From: CAZXGD01 sp046350455
GTDB lineage: Bacteria; Planctomycetota; Phycisphaerae; Phycisphaerales; SM1A02
Direction: 5' to 3'
Length of the DNA stretch: 64,000 nt
NCBI GenBank assembly: GCA_046350455.1
Contig: JAXMAM010000001.1
Coordinates: 1-64,000, forward strand
This document shows, one piece after another, positions 26,183 to 35,251 of this stretch. The first letter of the stretch is position 1; the number at the start of each line of letters is the position of its first letter. The notes below the pieces were generated by a model. It was not told the origin of the DNA. It saw only the letters and a program-made list of their open reading frames with translations, and searched no databases. Both the position numbers and the translations under genes were made by a program.

Positions 26183-26995
26183 GTGCTTCCACTTAAGGCC
26201 AGGCGCATTGCGGATCAGGTGCTCGGCAAGTGCCAGATCGGGTGTGGCATAGCGGTGGCTGCATTCGGGGGCGTGCTGAAGGCGGATCCCAGCCAGCATG
26301 ACCCTTGGCTCGCCGCGACCATCCAATGGATGCAGAGTCAAGCATGGATTGTGGCGATCGCGGGGCCGATCGTCGTCGGACTGCTTCAGTGGTCGCGCAA
26401 GAAGTATGGGGACCCGAGGACTTGGCTTCAGGTGCAAGAGGTGCTCGATGACTTCCGCGAGGACCTGTTCGGATCGCTCGATGGCGACGTGTTGGATCAT
26501 CATCGGGTGACGCTTTTCAAGCATTGCTGGTGCCACCGCCGATGCTTTGGAATGAGGTGGCCATGGCAATGGTTCAATCGCCTCATTCCAGTCGCAAGAT
26601 CGGGGCATCTCACGAAGGACGGCATAAGCACGTTCTGGGCACCGGACTCGGCGGATCAAAGCGAGGGCATCGCCGGGGCCGCATACCGTCGACGGCAATG
26701 GTTGGTCGTCACACTAGCAACGGCAGACTTGGAGGCTGCGCGCAACGACCTCTCGACCGAGGCGATTGGGCGAATAGCAGCGGCCACACACAGTTCGCCT
26801 CGATGGGTCCGGGACCGCGTCAAGTCCGGGAAGTACCTGTCAGGGGCGTATGCGGCGATTGCCGTGCGGGTTGAATGGGATCCTTGGGGAGTCATAGTCG
26901 TAGACAGCAGGAGTCCGATTGAGATTGACAGGGCTAAACTCGATCGGTTCAAGGACCATGCCCGCCGTTTGACCCCGCTTCTGGAGAAGATCTAG
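26183..26995 (+). CDS. 2TM plus GAF-like membrane protein
   Basis: This 270-aa protein has two N-terminal TM segments (about 13-30 and 52-71) and a cytosolic GAF-like domain (about 110-265), with a His/Cys/Trp-rich start (DHHRVTLFKHCWCHRR), the core STFWAPDSADQSEGIAGAA and the closing strand WDPWGVIVVDSRSP. The GTG at 26183 is chosen because it follows GGGGGA and leads directly into TM1. It lies 2 bp before the next gene, so the two form an operon. Small-molecule sensing at the membrane is inferred. A two-component defence unit is possible, but nothing in the sequence proves it. Confidence 0.6.
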   Translation: MLPLKARRIADQVLGKCQIGCGIAVAAFGGVLKADPSQHDPWLAATIQWMQSQAWIVAIAGPIVVGLLQWSRKKYGDPRTWLQVQEVLDDFREDLFGSLDGDVLDHHRVTLFKHCWCHRRCFGMRWPWQWFNRLIPVARSGHLTKDGISTFWAPDSADQSEGIAGAAYRRRQWLVVTLATADLEAARNDLSTEAIGRIAAATHSSPRWVRDRVKSGKYLSGAYAAIAVRVEWDPWGVIVVDSRSPIEIDRAKLDRFKDHARRLTPLLEKI

Positions 26996-26997
26996 CG

Positions 26998-27444
26998 ATG
27001 GACAACTGGCTAAAGGTGCGAGACCTTCCGCGCAGCGCAGCGCCCGCCGCATCGCCCATGCTGGTGCTGGATGTGGCGGTTTCGCCATATGACGTTCCGG
27101 ACGCAGTCCGTGCGTTCAGGACGGCCGTTGGAAAGCTACGCATCGAGTTCAAGTATGTCGACGGGGACGAATCCAGTCACGATGTGCGCGTCGACGACTT
27201 CATTGTTGTCACTGAGGGTAGGCGGAGCAATCGCGTGATTGCGATCGAGATCGATACGGCAAACGTGCCATTGCCGCCGCCTCTCAGCGTGTCGATTCGT
27301 CCAACTGCGATACCAGAATCCATGGCCCGAGTGCTACGGCTTGTGGAAACCGTGCAAAGCGTCGCCCCAGACAACCGTCAGGTGATCGGTGCTGTGTTGC
27401 GCTCGAAGCAAGACGACCTCCTCAGGCATCTCGCGCCGGCATAA
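26998..27444 (+). CDS. Hypothetical partner of the 2TM-GAF-like protein
   Basis: This 148-aa protein has predicted alternating strands and helices and no recognised domain. Recognisable features are a long amphipathic helix (PDAVRAFRTAVGKLRIEFKY) followed by a basic/acidic strand region (RVDDFIVVTEGRRSNRVIAI) and a C-terminal helix. It is co-transcribed with the 2TM-GAF-like gene (2-bp gap). It lacks nucleotidyltransferase or nuclease motifs, so a role as signal generator or adaptor remains open. Confidence 0.5.
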   Translation: MDNWLKVRDLPRSAAPAASPMLVLDVAVSPYDVPDAVRAFRTAVGKLRIEFKYVDGDESSHDVRVDDFIVVTEGRRSNRVIAIEIDTANVPLPPPLSVSIRPTAIPESMARVLRLVETVQSVAPDNRQVIGAVLRSKQDDLLRHLAPA

Positions 27445-27851
27445 GTCCTGCTGCCTCCCCGTGCCGGCCCGAGAGCTTTCGGCGTGAGGTTGTACGGTCT
27501 GGGACTGACCGAACGGTTCGGTGCCGAAATTCAGATGGAACGCAGCCAGGCAGCCTCAGGGCCGCGAGGCACAGCGCACCTCGGTCTCTACTGCGTGTCA
27601 GTGGCTTTGCGTATTCATCTCGATGTGGATTGCGTTCACGCCTTTGCTCTCGGTTCGGACTCCGAGTCTTGGCGTCAATGCCAACCGCGCTCCGTAGCTG
27701 GATTTGTCCACCGCCTGTCCACGTCAATTGGCTCGTTTCATGTGGCTGATCCATGAGTGACCGCCTAGCAACGGCTCGCCAGGCAAGGTAGTTTCCGTAG
27801 AGCGTCGCTACATGTGTGCTCATTGCATCTGCCAAACAGCTGGAGCATCAG
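27445..27851. other. No gene recognised
   Basis: This is about 400 bp between the two-gene unit and the lipoprotein gene. Open frames on both strands lack start signals and recognisable protein features. Confidence 0.4.
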
Positions 27852-28823
27852 ATGAAACTTCGATTCGCGGCCGCGGGCGGGCTCCTTGCGGGAATTGTCT
27901 CCTGCAGCACGCCCATGAACCCAACAGCCCGCATTGATCCGCCTGACCCTTCCAAGGTCCAGGCCAACTATGGAAGCTCGGCCTATCTGCCGATCGACCC
28001 CATCCCGGTCGTGCTTCTGTCCGGGGGAAAGCGGGTCACGCCGGAGGCTGCGAAGGCGTTGCTCCAGAACGCATTGCCGAACGGCAGCATGAGGATGGCC
28101 ATGTTCACCTGGACCGCCGAGGGTGGAATCTCCTTCGGACCCGCGTCCGCCAATGTAAGCGCGGGACGGTACCTGGTCATTGTCGACTACATCCAGGCGA
28201 CCACCCTTCCACTTGTGGCCGTGTGGGGACCCCCGTCCGAGGTGGACCAGTCCGACAGCGGGTCTTCGCCACCGGACAGGCGCCAGGCTTCCGTGGAAGT
28301 GAAGCCGGCCGACCCGGGCAAGCGCACTCCTGCGGGAAGCACGTGGATCCCCGTGTATGCGGGTGTCGGCGTACGCATGTACATCAACCTCACGGTCACG
28401 AAGGGCGGCGTGAACCTTGCTAGCTTGACATCCATCGGCTTCCACGCGAGCGCGGGAGACATCGCGGGAACGATGACCTACCAGACGCTCGGCTGTCCGG
28501 GCAAGCCGGTCTCCAGCGCGATTCCAGCCCCCACAGAGATCAGCGAGGCGAGCATCCAGGCGGCGCTCATGTCCATCGGCACGGTCCGCGAGCGGCTCTT
28601 CAATTCGGACACGGTGTGGGTGCCGCAGGCAATCGCGATCTCCAACACGCTCGGCGGCGATGGCCGGATGATCCAGCAGTTCATCGCGGCGATGCTCGCG
28701 GAACCACTGACCCTGGAGCTCAATCCCGTTGTTGATGCAGCCAAGAATGCGCAGTCAGCGCAGACCTCCGCGCCTAGTTCGGAGGCAGGGCGGACGGAAG
28801 GCGAAGCCAAGAAGGGGAATTGA
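27852..28823 (+). CDS. Hypothetical lipoprotein
   Basis: This 323-aa exported lipoprotein starts MKLRFAAAGGLLAGIVSCST with a lipobox ending at Cys19. The mature part has a Ser/Pro/Asp-rich loop in the middle (about 130-160) and otherwise a beta-rich composition. No domain is recognised. ATG 27852 is chosen because it opens the signal peptide and follows a GGAGC site. Its place in the island between a candidate defence unit and an envelope cluster gives no clear role. Confidence 0.65.
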   Translation: MKLRFAAAGGLLAGIVSCSTPMNPTARIDPPDPSKVQANYGSSAYLPIDPIPVVLLSGGKRVTPEAAKALLQNALPNGSMRMAMFTWTAEGGISFGPASANVSAGRYLVIVDYIQATTLPLVAVWGPPSEVDQSDSGSSPPDRRQASVEVKPADPGKRTPAGSTWIPVYAGVGVRMYINLTVTKGGVNLASLTSIGFHASAGDIAGTMTYQTLGCPGKPVSSAIPAPTEISEASIQAALMSIGTVRERLFNSDTVWVPQAIAISNTLGGDGRMIQQFIAAMLAEPLTLELNPVVDAAKNAQSAQTSAPSSEAGRTEGEAKKGN

Positions 28824-29078
28824 TGGAGTTCGCGCGCGAGGACTAGCCCGTCGCGCGCGAGCCTTCACGGCGGGACGCCATGAGTTTGCGGTGCAATTTC
28901 GCGTTTCTGCACGTCTCGCCTTGGCCACAGAGTGTGGAGATTGGTAGCGAGCATGCGGGTGTCGGCTCTGACGCGGCGGAACCGCGCGCCGAGCGAAAGT
29001 CCGTGCCGGTGCTGCGAGGTGCAGCAATCGGACCAAGGATTCTCATGCGGCGCGCCTCGCGGCAAGTGCAATCTGCCA

Positions 29079-29537
29079 TTACTTGGTCTTGCACGCGCGC
29101 TGGCACCGGCTCACGCAGTTGCGCGTGCACTTTGCAGACTCCAAATCACCGCACGCATAGGGCTCGCCGAACTCGCGCTCCCAAAGGACCGAAGTCCGCT
29201 TGAAGTGGTCAAGGAGAACCGGAATCTCTTCCGGACTGCTCCCAAAGCCGCCGTCGTGGTCGATGATCTCGCCAAAGTTGGCCATGCAATCGCGGTGGTA
29301 CGCGACGGGATGAAGCATGTGCAAGTGCCACATCTCGTCGATGTCCTTGGTCGGTGCAACGATCTCCTCAGGGAAGCGCTGGATGAGCGCAAGAAACTTG
29401 CGGTACCGCTCGGCGGCCTCGATGGTCTCGTCCTCACGGCGATTCTTGAAGAACCCGTCCTCGGACCGGCGTGCCGCGGCCACAAGGTCGACGGACACCT
29501 CTGGCAGGCCGCCGGTCGGAATCTTGGTCTCTGGCAT
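29079..29537 (-). CDS. Glycine-rich-domain-protein-like (DUF1399/GRDP-type)
   Basis: This 152-aa cytosolic protein has DIDEMWHLHMLHPVAYHRDC, matching the conserved W-H-x-H-M-L segment of the DUF1399/GRDP family. The His/Cys pattern suggests metal binding, and the C-terminus has several Cys residues (CGDLESAKCTRNCVSRCQRA). The biochemical role of the family is unknown. It lies downstream of the DUF1573 cluster on the same strand, with 99 bp to the zinc-ribbon gene. Confidence 0.75.
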   Translation of the reverse strand: MPETKIPTGGLPEVSVDLVAAARRSEDGFFKNRREDETIEAAERYRKFLALIQRFPEEIVAPTKDIDEMWHLHMLHPVAYHRDCMANFGEIIDHDGGFGSSPEEIPVLLDHFKRTSVLWEREFGEPYACGDLESAKCTRNCVSRCQRACKTK

Positions 29538-29636
29538 GAGCGATGTCTCCCTTTGAAGGCCCCCGCGCCGGCCCGGTCCACACTCGGGCCGACGCGGGCT
29601 TGAACAGGCTGAGGGTGGCCAAGAGTGCGCGGTGCC

Positions 29637-30050
29637 TCACTTTCCAGTAGTTCGTGGCACGGGCGAGCCGCACTCACTGCAGCGAGCACGCGAAGCCTGA
29701 GCCACTGAATAGCCGCATGACTCGCAGTTTCCAGCGGCGAGCCTGTCGCGACGACGTTGCCCTATGGCTACGTAGAGCACAACTCCTGTAGCGATGATTG
29801 GCGCGACAAGGCCATAAACAATCGCGTCAGAAATCCCTATATCGGAACGCACAAGCAAACCCGCGCAGTAGAAGGCCTGTGGGGGACGGCCCATGGACGC
29901 GGTCCCCATGTCCGGTTCCAGAGTCCCTACCAGGCAGACATTGGGATTCGTTACGTATGCGCGCAAGGTCCACCGGCAATGATAGAAGTGCAAAGTGAGT
30001 GCAGCCGCGACTGCAACTACGCACACGGTGAGGGCTTGGGTCTTGCTCAT
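29637..30050 (-). CDS. Small membrane protein with C-terminal zinc ribbon
   Basis: This 137-aa protein has two TM segments (about 7-23 and 72-92) and a C-terminal CESCGYSVAQ...RCSECG zinc ribbon of the kind common in planctomycete membrane proteins. ATG 30050 is chosen because it starts TM1 directly. It lies 16 bp after the DUF1573 gene on the same strand, so it is probably part of that operon. Function is unknown. Confidence 0.65.
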   Translation of the reverse strand: MSKTQALTVCVVAVAAALTLHFYHCRWTLRAYVTNPNVCLVGTLEPDMGTASMGRPPQAFYCAGLLVRSDIGISDAIVYGLVAPIIATGVVLYVAIGQRRRDRLAAGNCESCGYSVAQASRARCSECGSPVPRTTGK

Positions 30051-30066
30051 GAGGCCGCGGACTTGT

Positions 30067-30828
30067 TCAGAGAAATGGAGTTGGGACCGTCGCGAGCGTA
30101 ACCTCAGGACTGCCGGGAATCTGCAGTCGGATGGGGCGAGTTGCACTCTCGATCGAGCCCGCGCGCCTAGATACGTGCGCGCGCGCCATCCATCGGACGG
30201 GTGTCGCGTCTCCAGGGGCAGGCACCCACATTCGCACCCATGTTCCGATGGCTACATCGGCGCCACCGTCGTCCTGCACCACTATGGTTGGGAGCGGCGC
30301 TGCATCGTCGTATCGCCGAAGGATGAGGAAGCACTCTGCGGCATCACCTCTTGAGAGGTCGAGCGTTGTTCGATCTGCGAAGAGCTGGATTCCCGACCGC
30401 ACATCCGCCCGGATGTTCAGTGTGAGCAGATCGTGATCGCCATAGCGAACCCAAACGCTTTCCGACTTTGTCCCCGGGCTCCCGGCTCGCAGAGTCGTCG
30501 CGATGCGTAACTCCCCATCGGGCGGGACATCGGATGCAGACGCCTCCACTTGAGTGCATGCGCAGCTCGCCGATGTGCCAGCCACATGGATGGTGGATCC
30601 GGACGAATTCCTAAGCACGAACTCGTGCTTCAGCTCGATCGGACGGTCTTCAAAGAAGACTGATCCAAAATGGTGCAGCGCTTCGCCAGTGAAAGGAGAT
30701 CCCTCCAGCTTCACGATCTCTGCCTCTGCCGGCATTTGCGCAACGAGAACGGTAGGAGAAGTCTCCCCGCTGACAACGAGCGCTAGGCCCACGAGAGCCC
30801 CGATCATTGCCGCCACTAGTCCCTTCAT
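30067..30828 (-). CDS. DUF1573-domain exported protein
   Basis: This 253-aa exported protein has an N-terminal signal anchor (MKGLVAAMIGALVGLALVVS) followed by a DUF1573 Ig-like domain: LKHEFVLRNSSGSTIHV, then the CACTQVEAS segment. DUF1573 domains are common in secreted planctomycete and Bacteroidetes proteins, and no activity is established. The start overlaps the stop of the upstream gene as ATGA, so the two are translationally coupled. A closely similar domain ends the 833-aa protein at 39815-42316. Confidence 0.8.
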   Translation of the reverse strand: MKGLVAAMIGALVGLALVVSGETSPTVLVAQMPAEAEIVKLEGSPFTGEALHHFGSVFFEDRPIELKHEFVLRNSSGSTIHVAGTSASCACTQVEASASDVPPDGELRIATTLRAGSPGTKSESVWVRYGDHDLLTLNIRADVRSGIQLFADRTTLDLSRGDAAECFLILRRYDDAAPLPTIVVQDDGGADVAIGTWVRMWVPAPGDATPVRWMARAHVSRRAGSIESATRPIRLQIPGSPEVTLATVPTPFL

Positions 30829-31985
30829 GCTGTGTCTCCCAATCCTTTCGTTCGTCGAGCTGCGACTGCATAGAGCCCGAATGCGAGGAGTCCGCCGAGC
30901 GCCGCGCCCGCAATCCTGATGGCGGCGCGGCCGGATGACTCGCGCCGCCAGTCCGAACCAAAGTGCTCCGCGATCCATGCAGCGGAGACATCACCCCACA
31001 CAGCATCTACATCCCCCATTCGGTCGGATCCGTCGACGGACATTTGAGTTGATCCATTTCGATAGGAAAGCCGCAGCAGGTCGTCATACACGAGCGTTCC
31101 GAACGGGGGATTGAGTGCGGCCAAGCTGTGATCGCGCCTCCGGGCTCCCAGCTCCAGCTCCTCGCGCACCAGTTCGTAGGTCTGCGTGCGAGGCTCGCGA
31201 TGGACGTCGGAGGCAACAGCGAGGGCGCTGTATTGGCAGATCGCGCGACGGGGGACGCGCTGTGAGCCACCTGCATCCTGCCAGTCCAGTACTTCATAGT
31301 GAAACTTCGTCATTGCACGGCGATCGCTCTTTGTAGGCGGCCCGTCAAATGCAACCATATCCAGCGATTTGAGCAGATTGTGCTTGGGCCCCGTTAGCCG
31401 CAATCGAATCTCAGTTCGACCAACGCCAAGGTCCAGATTGACAATCTCGTCATCGCCTTCGCAAGCATTGCCAACAAGGGTGCTCCGCCCAAGCAACCCA
31501 GGAAGGCCGTCCGTCCCGCCAAATGTCCGCATTGGCCATAGGTTGAAGTATGCCAAGCTGGACATTGGCGCCTCGGGGCGAAAGGAACCGTCAATGAGAA
31601 TCGCGCCAGCGATACGGTCATAGATAGCCCACTTGGCGCCATCCCATCTGATACTTCGATCAATGGCCCGATTGTCTCTGTGTGCCTCGTCAGTCTTCGA
31701 GTCGACGAACGCGCCTCGGGAGACGTCCCACCGAATCTCCTGCGGCGAGTATTCGATCCGGTAACTCGTCTCCGGTCGAGGCGAGGCGATCAGCGTATCC
31801 TCGCGCTCCGCGGATCGAACTCCCAGATCCCGAATACGCACCTCAGTATAGCAATCTGCAAGCACTGCAGCCTGCGCGCGAACCTGCTCGATGAGCAGCT
31901 CGAGGCGATTTTCGCCTTCCGCAGATACGGGGGCCGCCACCATCAGCGCGCTGATCAGCCGGAGGGAGCCTTGAGCTATCAACAT
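30825..31985 (-). CDS. LolA-like exported membrane-anchored protein
   Basis: This 386-aa protein has a signal peptide (MLIAQGSLRLISALMVAAPV), a long beta-rich extracytoplasmic part resembling LolA-type sheets (repeated strand pattern, WDVSRGAFVD, GRTEIRLRLTG) and a C-terminal TM (about 358-375) with a basic tail. The LolA resemblance is by pattern only. ATG 31985 is chosen for the signal peptide. It is coupled to the DUF1573 gene by ATGA and corresponds in position and topology to the middle of the 833-aa protein of the second cluster. Confidence 0.6.
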   Translation of the reverse strand: MLIAQGSLRLISALMVAAPVSAEGENRLELLIEQVRAQAAVLADCYTEVRIRDLGVRSAEREDTLIASPRPETSYRIEYSPQEIRWDVSRGAFVDSKTDEAHRDNRAIDRSIRWDGAKWAIYDRIAGAILIDGSFRPEAPMSSLAYFNLWPMRTFGGTDGLPGLLGRSTLVGNACEGDDEIVNLDLGVGRTEIRLRLTGPKHNLLKSLDMVAFDGPPTKSDRRAMTKFHYEVLDWQDAGGSQRVPRRAICQYSALAVASDVHREPRTQTYELVREELELGARRRDHSLAALNPPFGTLVYDDLLRLSYRNGSTQMSVDGSDRMGDVDAVWGDVSAAWIAEHFGSDWRRESSGRAAIRIAGAALGGLLAFGLYAVAARRTKGLGDTA

Positions 31986-32094
31986 GAATGAACAATTCCT
32001 CGCGCAGAGGTGGTCTAATGCCAAGCAACACCATCTCAAAGAGGCACTAACATTGTGGGCCTTACCAATGTGGGGTCCTGGTCATCCGTTGATG

Positions 32095-32478
32095 CTACGG
32101 AGTTGCACAGGCAGCCAGTCCGCAGTTACCTAGGGTGCCGTTTGAGTCGCAGGACCACTTGGAACAATCGCTCTCCTCTCCGGCAGCCCCATGGAACTGG
32201 CAGAAGGCTGACACGTAATCCGAGCAGTCAAGTGCCGCGGTCGAATGGCAGTTCAGCCCCGTCGCCACCTTGCAGCGGCGGTTTGGAGTAAGGCTTTCCT
32301 CGCAGTAGTTGCACATGGCGGATCGGCAACAGGTGGGAGCGCCCTTGGCGCACTGTCCATCGTCCTGACACTCCTTGTTGTTCACGGTAGGTTGGCCCCA
32401 GGCCGGCGGAATCAAACAGATGCTCGCTGCCCCGATCAGCGCTGCGGCACAAAGTCCGAAATCTTGAGTGTGTTTCAT
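32095..32478 (-). CDS. Exported Cys-rich small protein
   Basis: This 127-aa precursor has a signal peptide ending near WGQ (about residue 29). The mature ~98 residues contain 14 Cys, consistent with a disulfide-stabilised fold, in pairs such as TCCRSAMCNYC and CSKWSCDSNG. It lies between the large helical gene and the LolA-like gene of the minus-strand cluster. It may be the exported client of that cluster, a structural peptide or a toxin-like product; none of these is shown. Confidence 0.65.
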   Translation of the reverse strand: MKHTQDFGLCAAALIGAASICLIPPAWGQPTVNNKECQDDGQCAKGAPTCCRSAMCNYCEESLTPNRRCKVATGLNCHSTAALDCSDYVSAFCQFHGAAGEESDCSKWSCDSNGTLGNCGLAACATP

Positions 32479-32532
32479 GGGATTCTCCAGTCGCCATCCA
32501 CGGAATTCAATGGCATCCACCAGCCGGCGAGG

Positions 32533-33927
32533 TCACTGCTGGCGGATGCGTTCGCGGAAACGATCCGCAAGGTCGAATTTGCTCTTGTCGCGCGCCCGCT
32601 GCTCGGCCACCTGTGCCGTGAATTGCGGGCCAGCCTCTCCCAACTCGGAAGCGATCTGCTCAATCAATTTGTCCTGCTGCCGATCTCCCTGTTCAAGGAT
32701 CCTTCCCACAGTCTCGATCTGTCGTAGCGCCGCTGGAGTCCGTACCCCGATCTCCCCGTACGCGCTGTACACCCTTGCGTATGAGCGTATGGCATCGAGG
32801 CGTCTCGATCGCTGCTCTTCCTGAAATGCGGCGATTAGTCCCTGGATCCTTTCCTGCGCGGGGTCTGACGCGCCCGACTGGCGCACCAAGGCCAGCGCTC
32901 CATCTTCCGCAAACCAACGCCGCGCGAGGCTGGGCGCCATTTTGCAGAGCGCAAGTTCCAGCCATCGGTTCGCCGCAGCACGGTTAACTCCCGCTTCGAT
33001 TGCAGCCGCTAGCTCGTCGATTGACTGGAAAGCAGATCCAATCATTTCCGACGCCTCCGCTGCGAACTCGCGCTGCGCGCGTTCAGCAGAGTCGGACGTG
33101 CGTTGCCCTGAACTAGAGTCGCAGAGTCTTCGCAGGCGACGGACGCAGCTCGCGTCGGCACGTCGAATAGCCGCGGCGAGGGTGCCTCTGATTTCGTCTG
33201 GCCTTGGCGAAACCCGGTAAATTCCAGCGGCGCACGCTGTTATGCCGAGCGCCTGCGCTGCTGCGCGGTCCCCCTCAAAGGCCTCCATTAGCGTCGCTCC
33301 AGGATCAAACACGTGCCAGAAGTCGGCCGGTCCGGAGCGGCCTGCCTGGCCCTCCCGACGAAGCATCTCCAGGTGCACGAGCATATCGACATGGGACCAG
33401 TCACTTTCGCGGATCACGAGTTTGCACGCCGCCGAAAATTCTTCGGCCTGCTGGAAGACTCCGCGCATTCCGGCCTGCTGAAGTTTCAACAGGTCGTCCT
33501 CGATGCCCATAGACATCACTTCACGCCACATTCCCTCCTCGTCAAGCGGCGCGTCAATCGGGACGAGGCCCTGCATCTGCTTCTCATGGTGCTCGTCCTT
33601 CCACTTCGTGCGAATTGCCTCGATTTTCGCTTCCGCTGCATCGCAACGCGGGCCGAGATCCGATTCCAGGCGATCCATTGCCGCTGCATAGGTCGCGTAG
33701 GCATCCGTTAGAGATTGACTTGCCCCAGATGGGAGTTCGCATTGACACGTGAGAATTTCGACAATCGTGCGGGGCAAGGTGAGGCGCAAATGCGACCAAT
33801 GTGCGGTGCTCTCGCTGTGAAGCGTTTTGATTGCGCCAGATTGAGTGGAGGCACGCAGAACCGCGCCCATGGAAAGCGCCATCAGCGCCGCACAGACCAC
33901 GGTCGCAATTCCGCCCCGAGGCGGCAT
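32533..33927 (-). CDS. Exported helical protein of envelope cluster A
   Basis: This 464-aa protein from ATG 33927 has a signal anchor (GGIATVVCAALMALSMG) and then almost only alpha-helix with coiled-coil-like stretches (LGPRCDAAEAKIEAIR; EQGDRQQDKLIEQIASEL). The segment LALCKMAPSLARRWF resembles VSLMAPKILCKQWL in the 525-aa protein at 42222-43799, so the two are likely distant paralogues. It is the first gene of the minus-strand cluster that continues with the Cys-rich, LolA-like and DUF1573 genes. Confidence 0.6.
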   Translation of the reverse strand: MPPRGGIATVVCAALMALSMGAVLRASTQSGAIKTLHSESTAHWSHLRLTLPRTIVEILTCQCELPSGASQSLTDAYATYAAAMDRLESDLGPRCDAAEAKIEAIRTKWKDEHHEKQMQGLVPIDAPLDEEGMWREVMSMGIEDDLLKLQQAGMRGVFQQAEEFSAACKLVIRESDWSHVDMLVHLEMLRREGQAGRSGPADFWHVFDPGATLMEAFEGDRAAAQALGITACAAGIYRVSPRPDEIRGTLAAAIRRADASCVRRLRRLCDSSSGQRTSDSAERAQREFAAEASEMIGSAFQSIDELAAAIEAGVNRAAANRWLELALCKMAPSLARRWFAEDGALALVRQSGASDPAQERIQGLIAAFQEEQRSRRLDAIRSYARVYSAYGEIGVRTPAALRQIETVGRILEQGDRQQDKLIEQIASELGEAGPQFTAQVAEQRARDKSKFDLADRFRERIRQQ

Positions 33928-34535
33928 GAGCCTATTACGGCGACTCAGATCACACTCTGGGACAAAGTTCGGGTCGCAATCCTGCACTTGGCATCCCTTC
34001 ACGTATCGTGCGAACCAGACTCTGACTAGCACATCTATGCACATGGTTATAGCCGGTACCAGAGCTTGCGTTGCTACCATTTGCGTCCCAGTTTGAATTT
34101 TTAGCGGGCAAGTGCTGTCACAGGCACACCGTCCGCCGAACTAGGAACGCCCCATAACCTGCCAGTTCTGAACATGCCTCCTCGCCAGTGCAATATCAGG
34201 GAGCCGATTCGGAGGCGGTTTGTCAGGGTCCTCTCAATCGAAAGCCCTCATCGCGGCTGGCCTGAAGAGGGGAGATCGGTCCGGAATGTGCAACTCGCAT
34301 TTGATCGGGCTCCGGAGTCGACGAGGCAAACGATAGCCGAAACTCGCCACAGACTGTGAGTGTTTCAGCTGGCGCACTACTGTTAGAAGTAGCAGTTCGG
34401 CTCGATGTGTGTGCGAAGGTTGCCTGCTGCAGCATTTCGAAGTCAAGAGTGCCAAACTGAGGCAGCGGGCCGCCGGCATGAGCCTCGACAGGTCCGTCCT
34501 GTGGCTGGGGTGCTTTGAACGCGGATCCACCCCTT
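33928..34535. other. No gene recognised
   Basis: About 600 bp upstream of cluster A, ending at the second att-like site. Short frames occur but none is protein-like. Cluster A's promoter probably lies at the left end of this stretch. Confidence 0.4.
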
Positions 34536-34804
34536 CTACTTCACAAAACGCCGCCGAGAGACCTCGGTGGCGTTTCTGCTTTTGGCGTAGGCAATTAGCG
34601 GGGTTGCGAAGCGCGTGCGTGGCTCTCGTGCGCGCGTGGTCATCACCAGCGGGGCGCGGCGCGGACACATCTGCGGCCGATTGGGGCGCAAGTCTCTGAG
34701 TCTCTGGCCAAGACCCGATCGCGGGTTATGACGGGGTTGGGCCCTCCATTTCGGAAGCAACCCCGGGATTGCCTTCGGTGAGGGAGGAAGACGGGGTTCG
34801 AAAT
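34536..34804. repeat. Att-like repeat plus island end block, copy 2
   Basis: CTACTTCA (34536-34543), as at the tRNA 3' junction, is followed by an A-flanked hairpin (AAAACGCCGCCGAG...CTCGGTGGCGTTT) and then by about 230 bp aligning with 12721-12965. The first 56 bases (34536-34591) also match 51132-51187 with three differences. Upstream, ATCCACCCCTT resembles the tRNA T-arm 3' strand (ATCCAGTCCCCGC). This looks like an internal attachment-site copy left by tandem integration. Confidence 0.65.
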
Positions 34805-34854
34805 GGGCGCGCGGTGACGCGGGGCGCCGGCCGCGGGACCCTTGCGCCGGCCGT

Positions 34855-35010
34855 CGGCAGCCTCGATCCATCCACGTAGCGTGTTGGGCGGAATGCTGAG
34901 TCCCTCCGCCGCCTTGGGGTCGACATTTTCAACTCCTTCACCATCTGTACCGCCGCGTCCTTGATCTCCTCCGTGTAGGTCCTGATCTCCGCCGCCGTCG
35001 TGTCCTTCTT
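34855..35010 (-). pseudogene. IS3-family OrfA remnant
   Basis: Reading the minus strand from about 35010, AEIRTYTEEIKDAAVQMVKE aligns with the OrfA start of the two IS copies (AEIRTYTQEFKDSAVEMV). Downstream the frame is broken, and DNA such as GCGTGTTGGGCGG still matches OrfA. A degenerate IS end (AAACTCGTGTCCACGTTTCA) is at 35034-35054. The rest of the element is missing. Confidence 0.75.
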
Positions 35011-35188
35011 ATTGAGTAGACATCCTATGCCCAAACTCGTGTCCACGTTTCATGGGCAAGTTCAGCGGCGGCGCCGGCACCACATCTGTGGCCAGGTGGA
35101 CGCCAACGACTTCACCGAGGATTTCACCAGCGCAAGCGCTCTGTCTCCGCTGCCCGTAAGTCCACCCCGTGCGGCCACACGGGCCCAA

Positions 35189-35219
35189 GCAAAAACACCC
35201 CGCTACGGGGCGGGGTGTT
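35189..35219 (-). terminator. Rho-independent terminator
   Basis: On the minus strand, AACACCCCG...CGGGGTGTT (35219-35194) is followed by TTTTTGC. It lies 33 bp after the stop of the gene at 35252-36817. Confidence 0.8.
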
Positions 35220-35251
35220 CATCAGAATGATCGCAGCGTAGTGGGCGAACG

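Noticed and set aside
26183..27444. Assignment of the two-gene unit to a named cyclic-nucleotide defence type
   Set aside because: The partner lacks polymerase or nucleotidyltransferase motifs and the membrane protein has a GAF-like rather than a known effector sensor domain, so no named system fits.
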